8,560 nucleotides of DNA from Lachnospiraceae bacterium UBA3774 (GTDB lineage: Bacteria > Bacillota > Clostridia > Lachnospirales > Lachnospiraceae), in NCBI GenBank assembly GCA_002369255.1, contig DFFO01000078.1:1-8560 (forward strand). The letters are read 5' to 3'. Shown piece by piece: positions 6,287 through 8,560 of the stretch. Numbering within the stretch: the first letter of the stretch is position 1; each line of letters starts with the position of its first letter. The notes beneath the pieces were generated by a model. It did no database searches and was not told the origin of the DNA. It saw only the letters and a list, made by a program, of their open reading frames with translations. A program made the translations under genes and the position numbers.

Positions 6287-6783
6287 TTAAGAATCCTTTC
6301 CATTTCATGCCATTTTTCTCCGCCCCAAACGGATGACGAGAGGCCAAGGTCTGTAAAACCGAGTTTTTCATACATTTTCACAAGCCTTGCATGACACGTC
6401 AATACGAGTCTTTCGCGCCCTTTTTCCGCTTCCTCGGCAGCATATAAAGATACAAGTCTCCTCCCAAGCCCACACAAGCGATACCCAGGCCTTACCTCAA
6501 GACCGAGGATCATGACGTTTTTGCCTTTCGGATCGTGCAGCTTTGAGTCTGTAAAAAACGCATCAGAGAAGGACTCTTCATTCGTGACGATCCCTGTGAT
6601 AAAGCCCGCTATAAGTTTGTTTTCGGGGTCATATGCAATCAGAAACTCCTCCGGAGCTTCTTTTACGCGAGATCGCATGTCTTCTTTTTTACACGCTTCA
6701 TTCGGAGGAAAGCATATCTGCTCTATCTGCGCGGTTTCATCCGCGTCCTGAGGAAGCGCGCTTCGAAAAACAAATTTTTCCAA
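6283..6783 (-). CDS. GNAT acetyltransferase, arylalkylamine N-acetyltransferase-like
   Basis: A 166-residue cytoplasmic GNAT-fold enzyme expected to move an acetyl group from acetyl-CoA to an amine. The acetyl-CoA loop is LEVRPGYRLCGLGRRL (95-110), with the R-x-x-G-x-G element at 102-107. The C-terminal part, LVLTCHARLVKMYEKLGF (126-143) followed by GLSSSVWGGEKWHEM (147-161), resembles bacterial AANAT-like (serotonin N-acetyltransferase-like) proteins. Tyr138 sits where that group has its conserved Tyr. The true substrate is unknown, and polyamine, arylalkylamine or detoxification roles are all possible. The start codon is TTG (6781-6783); an in-frame stop lies shortly upstream and no ATG is available. 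AAGGAAG lies 12 bases before it, a longer spacing than ideal, so translation may be weak. It is the first gene of the minus-strand operon. Confidence 0.85.
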   Translation of the reverse strand: MEKFVFRSALPQDADETAQIEQICFPPNEACKKEDMRSRVKEAPEEFLIAYDPENKLIAGFITGIVTNEESFSDAFFTDSKLHDPKGKNVMILGLEVRPGYRLCGLGRRLVSLYAAEEAEKGRERLVLTCHARLVKMYEKLGFTDLGLSSSVWGGEKWHEMERILN

Positions 6784-6795
6784 TGGTCTTGAAAT

Positions 6796-6802
6796 CTTCC
6801 TT
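6796..6802 (-). promoter_or_regulatory. Widely spaced ribosome binding site before the GNAT TTG start
   Basis: AAGGAAG lies 12 bases upstream of the TTG start codon. Together with the non-ATG start this suggests low translation of the first operon gene. No better start codon is present in frame. Confidence 0.45.
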
Positions 6803-6819
6803 TATAGATTATTGGTGCA

Positions 6820-6848
6820 AGTATAAATAAAATGAAAATTTTCGTCAA
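6820..6848 (-). promoter_or_regulatory. Main operon promoter, sigma-A type
   Basis: On the minus strand TTGACG (6843-6848, five of six) and TATACT (6820-6825, five of six) are separated by 17 bp of AT-rich DNA. The predicted start is near 6813, giving a leader of about 30 bases before the GNAT TTG. This is the likely promoter of the seven-gene operon. A further TTGACA at 6877-6882 has no matching -10 box. Confidence 0.65.
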
Positions 6849-6968
6849 TATCGCTATTTACCTTTTCCTTCCGATGTGTCAAAATATTAACTGCAAAGAA
6901 ATAGTAATCTTTCAAACGGTTGTAGTTTTTTTGTCCGGATCAGTAGTTTATTGTTGAAAAAAATATAC
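6849..6968. other. AT-rich divergent intergenic region
   Basis: This spacer separates the minus-strand operon promoter from the serpin gene. It must hold the serpin promoter, but I see no plus-strand pair of boxes close to consensus; candidates such as TTGTAG with TAGTTT at 18 bp spacing are weak. No inverted repeat long enough to propose an operator was found. Confidence 0.35.
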
Positions 6969-6969
6969 G

Positions 6970-6974
6970 AAGGA
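6970..6974 (+). promoter_or_regulatory. Ribosome binding site fixing the serpin start
   Basis: AAGGA ends 8 bases before the ATG at 6983. The upstream in-frame ATG at 6974 lies on this site and so is unlikely to be used. The shorter protein starts MKKFIALF, a standard signal-peptide start. Confidence 0.7.
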
Positions 6975-6982
6975 TGGATGCC

Positions 6983-8383
6983 ATGAAAAAGTTTATCGCA
7001 CTATTTATGAGTCTTGTATGTGTTGTTTGCGCCCTTGGATGCGGCAGCGACAGCAAAGAGTCTTCTGATATTTCCGCCATCAGCGACCCTTCCGGGAAGA
7101 GCGCGAGCTTTGCGGGCACGCTGGTCAAGGCAGTATATCCGGATCAGGCCGCGCTCCCTTTAGAGGATGATTTTGTAAAAGAAAACGGCGAGTTCGATTT
7201 TGACGCCTATGAAAAAGCATATCAGGCATATAATCTTCAGAACGAAGCCCGCCAAAACGCCCTTGCAGGATACAACGGCGAGCTTGACGGTTTCTTTTCA
7301 AGAAGCATTCTTCAATTCCTCTGTGACGGAAGCGAAGGAGAGCACGTCTTTTCTCCGGTAAATATTTATCTTGCGCTGGCATTGCTCGCCGAAGTGACCG
7401 ATCATAACAGCAGGGCGCAGATACTCGACCTTGTCGGAGCGGACAGCATAGAGGATCTTCGCACGCAGGCCGCGGGTATATGGACGGCTCTTTATCAGGA
7501 CAACGTCGCCGTAAAATGCCTGTTGGGCAATTCTATCTGGCTCAGAGACGATACAGAATACAATAAAGATACTCTTGAGAAGCTTGCTTCTTATTACTAT
7601 GCTTCATCGTTTAGCGGAAAAATGGGCGACGAAGCCTTTTCACAGGCTTTACGCGACTGGATAAACGAGCAGACCGGCGATCTTTTGAAGGACTCCGCAA
7701 AAGATCTTTCATTTACTCCCGACACTGTCTGCGCCCTGGCTTCCACGCTATATTTCAAAGGAAAGTGGAGCGACGAGTTTGACAAGGGCGCTACGGCCGA
7801 AAACGTTTTCCATGGCGAAGAAGGCGATGAAAACAGACCCTTTATGAAAAGCTCAGAGCTCGGCACATACTGGAAAGGAAGTAATTACAGCGCAGTCAAA
7901 AAGAGCTTTGAAAGCAGCGACTGCAATATGTGGTTTTTCCTTCCGGACGAGGACGTTTCTGTTGATGAAATGCTCAACGACCGGGAAATGCAGAGCTTTT
8001 TGCTCAGCGCCGATAAATATTCCTTTGAAGGCTCCAAGGATTTGACAATAAACCTGTCAGTTCCGAAATTCGACGTTTCCTGTGATCTTGATTTGAAGGA
8101 CGGGCTGATACAAATGGGAGTGAGCGACGTATTTGATTATAACGTTTCCGACTTTTCTCCGCTTACGCAGGCCGTTGACAAACTGTTTGTTTCTTCGGCA
8201 AAACACTCAGCCAGGGTGATGATCGACGAAGAGGGCTGTGAGGCGGCGGCTTTTACCGTAATGATGGTGGACGCAACCGGAATGATCACTACTGACGAGA
8301 TCGATTTCGTTCTTGACAGACCGTTTTTCTTCGCAGTAACCGGAGCCGGAGAGCTTCCGTTGTTTGCGGGGATTATTAAATAA
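6983..8383 (+). CDS. Lipoprotein serpin (serine protease inhibitor)
   Basis: A 466-residue lipid-anchored serpin. Residues 1-19 are a signal peptide (KK, then a hydrophobic core) ending in the lipobox ALGC, with Cys20 as the lipidated residue. Residues 21-100 are a Ser/acidic linker without a recognised domain. Residues 100-466 are a complete serpin fold: VFSPVNIYLALALLAEV (122-138), TLYFKGKW (255-262), MWFFLPDE (316-323), SVPKFDVSCDLDLKDGL (359-375), the hinge IDEEGCEAAAFTV (414-426) and the serpin signature FVLDRPFFFAV (442-452). The small-residue hinge predicts an inhibitory serpin that traps proteases by loop insertion. P14 is Cys419, where Thr or Ser is usual. Counting from the hinge puts P1 at Thr432, but the loop is a few residues longer than in antitrypsin, so P1 is uncertain within 431-437. 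AAGGA lies 8 bases before the ATG at 6983; the ATG at 6974 overlaps that site. It is monocistronic, with its own terminator. Confidence 0.93.
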   Translation: MKKFIALFMSLVCVVCALGCGSDSKESSDISAISDPSGKSASFAGTLVKAVYPDQAALPLEDDFVKENGEFDFDAYEKAYQAYNLQNEARQNALAGYNGELDGFFSRSILQFLCDGSEGEHVFSPVNIYLALALLAEVTDHNSRAQILDLVGADSIEDLRTQAAGIWTALYQDNVAVKCLLGNSIWLRDDTEYNKDTLEKLASYYYASSFSGKMGDEAFSQALRDWINEQTGDLLKDSAKDLSFTPDTVCALASTLYFKGKWSDEFDKGATAENVFHGEEGDENRPFMKSSELGTYWKGSNYSAVKKSFESSDCNMWFFLPDEDVSVDEMLNDREMQSFLLSADKYSFEGSKDLTINLSVPKFDVSCDLDLKDGLIQMGVSDVFDYNVSDFSPLTQAVDKLFVSSAKHSARVMIDEEGCEAAAFTVMMVDATGMITTDEIDFVLDRPFFFAVTGAGELPLFAGIIK

Positions 8384-8388
8384 CGAAA

Positions 8389-8415
8389 GAGAGCCGATGA
8401 AGGCTCTCTTTTTTT
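8389..8415 (+). terminator. Intrinsic terminator of the serpin gene
   Basis: GAGAGCC (8389-8395) pairs with GGCTCTC (8402-8408) around a six-base loop, followed by seven T (8409-8415). Preceding A residues can extend the stem into the T run. It begins 5 bases after the serpin stop codon. Confidence 0.9.
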
Positions 8416-8459
8416 ACAGCAGCGGCGTTCAAATCCTACTGTCATATTTATTTTCAGAC

Positions 8460-8485
8460 AAAAGGAGCCCGTACGGACTCCTTTA
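8460..8485 (-). terminator. Terminator-like hairpin downstream of tRNA-Ser
   Basis: AAAGGAG (8461-8467) pairs with CTCCTTT (8478-8484); inside, after one mismatch, CC GTAC GG extends the stem. On the minus strand it lies 9 bases after the tRNA 3' end and its T run is short (four T). It probably ends the tRNA transcript, and it may also stop leftover rightward transcription from the serpin side. Confidence 0.6.
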
Positions 8486-8493
8486 TCTATGAG

Positions 8494-8560
8494 CGGAGAA
8501 GGAGGGATTTGAACCCTCGCGCCGCGTTAACGACCTACACCCTTAGCAGGGGCGCCTCTT
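8494..8560 (-). tRNA. tRNA-Ser(GCU), 5' end beyond the window
   Basis: Read on the minus strand, the anticodon loop CUGCUAA has anticodon GCU and is closed by a CGCCC/GGGTG stem. A 19-base variable region follows, long as in class II tRNAs. The T arm is GAGGG-TTCAAAT-CCCTC (8502-8518). The acceptor 3' strand CTTCTCC (8495-8501) and discriminator G (8494) fit serine identity. The sequence after the discriminator is CTC, so CCA is not encoded and must be added after transcription. The 5' acceptor strand and most of the D arm lie past base 8560. Confidence 0.9.

Noticed and set aside
1896..6783. Complete Wood-Ljungdahl (acetogenesis) locus suggested by fhs
   Set aside because: Only fhs is present; folD, metF and CO dehydrogenase/acetyl-CoA synthase genes are absent from the window, and fhs is common in non-acetogens.
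6877..6882. Perfect TTGACA on the minus strand as a second operon promoter
   Set aside because: No acceptable -10 box occurs 16-19 bp downstream; the best hexamers match only two or three consensus bases.

Overview
The window looks like an ordinary stretch of a bacterial chromosome, most likely a gut or other anaerobic member of the Bacillota (Clostridia). The evidence is strong purine-rich ribosome binding sites, genes 10-30 bp apart or overlapping, sigma-A type promoters, a formate-tetrahydrofolate ligase, paired short chromate-type transporters and a lipoprotein serpin. This placement is inferred from gene content and style; there is no rRNA or other phylogenetic marker to prove it. I see no mobile element, CRISPR array or phage gene.

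Layout. (1) 1-172: intergenic DNA with a strong leftward promoter for a gene beyond the left edge; its predicted transcript would begin with two hairpins. (2) 173-6783: seven genes, all on the minus strand and probably one transcription unit. In transcription order they are an AANAT-like GNAT acetyltransferase (TTG start), two overlapping short CHR-family transporter genes, fhs (formate-THF ligase), guaB (IMP dehydrogenase), a cyclophilin-type peptidyl-prolyl isomerase, and a protein that fuses a STAS domain to an aminoglycoside-phosphotransferase-like kinase. A consensus-like promoter sits before the acetyltransferase. A second one sits just before the first transporter, placed so that its mRNA would be leaderless. 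(3) 6784-6982: divergent intergenic region. (4) 6983-8383: plus-strand gene for a lipid-anchored serpin, followed by a clear intrinsic terminator. (5) 8384-8560: a short convergent spacer, a terminator-like hairpin and the 3' part of a minus-strand tRNA-Ser(GCU) cut by the right edge.

How the genes may fit together. fhs makes 10-formyl-THF, the one-carbon donor for purine synthesis, and guaB commits IMP to guanine nucleotides, so these two neighbours form a small purine/one-carbon module. The cyclophilin and the STAS-kinase protein are tightly linked downstream (10-12 bp gaps), but no functional tie can be read from sequence. The serpin is a separate, surface-exposed unit, probably protecting the cell against host or microbial serine proteases.

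Most notable points: the guaB product closely resembles the unusual Tritrichomonas foetus-type IMPDH, with the same residue numbering at the active site, the cation site and the two mycophenolic-acid selectivity positions; the STAS-kinase fusion; the apparently leaderless transporter gene; and a serpin with an inhibitory-type hinge but a cysteine at P14. No complete, clearly undescribed multi-gene system was found.
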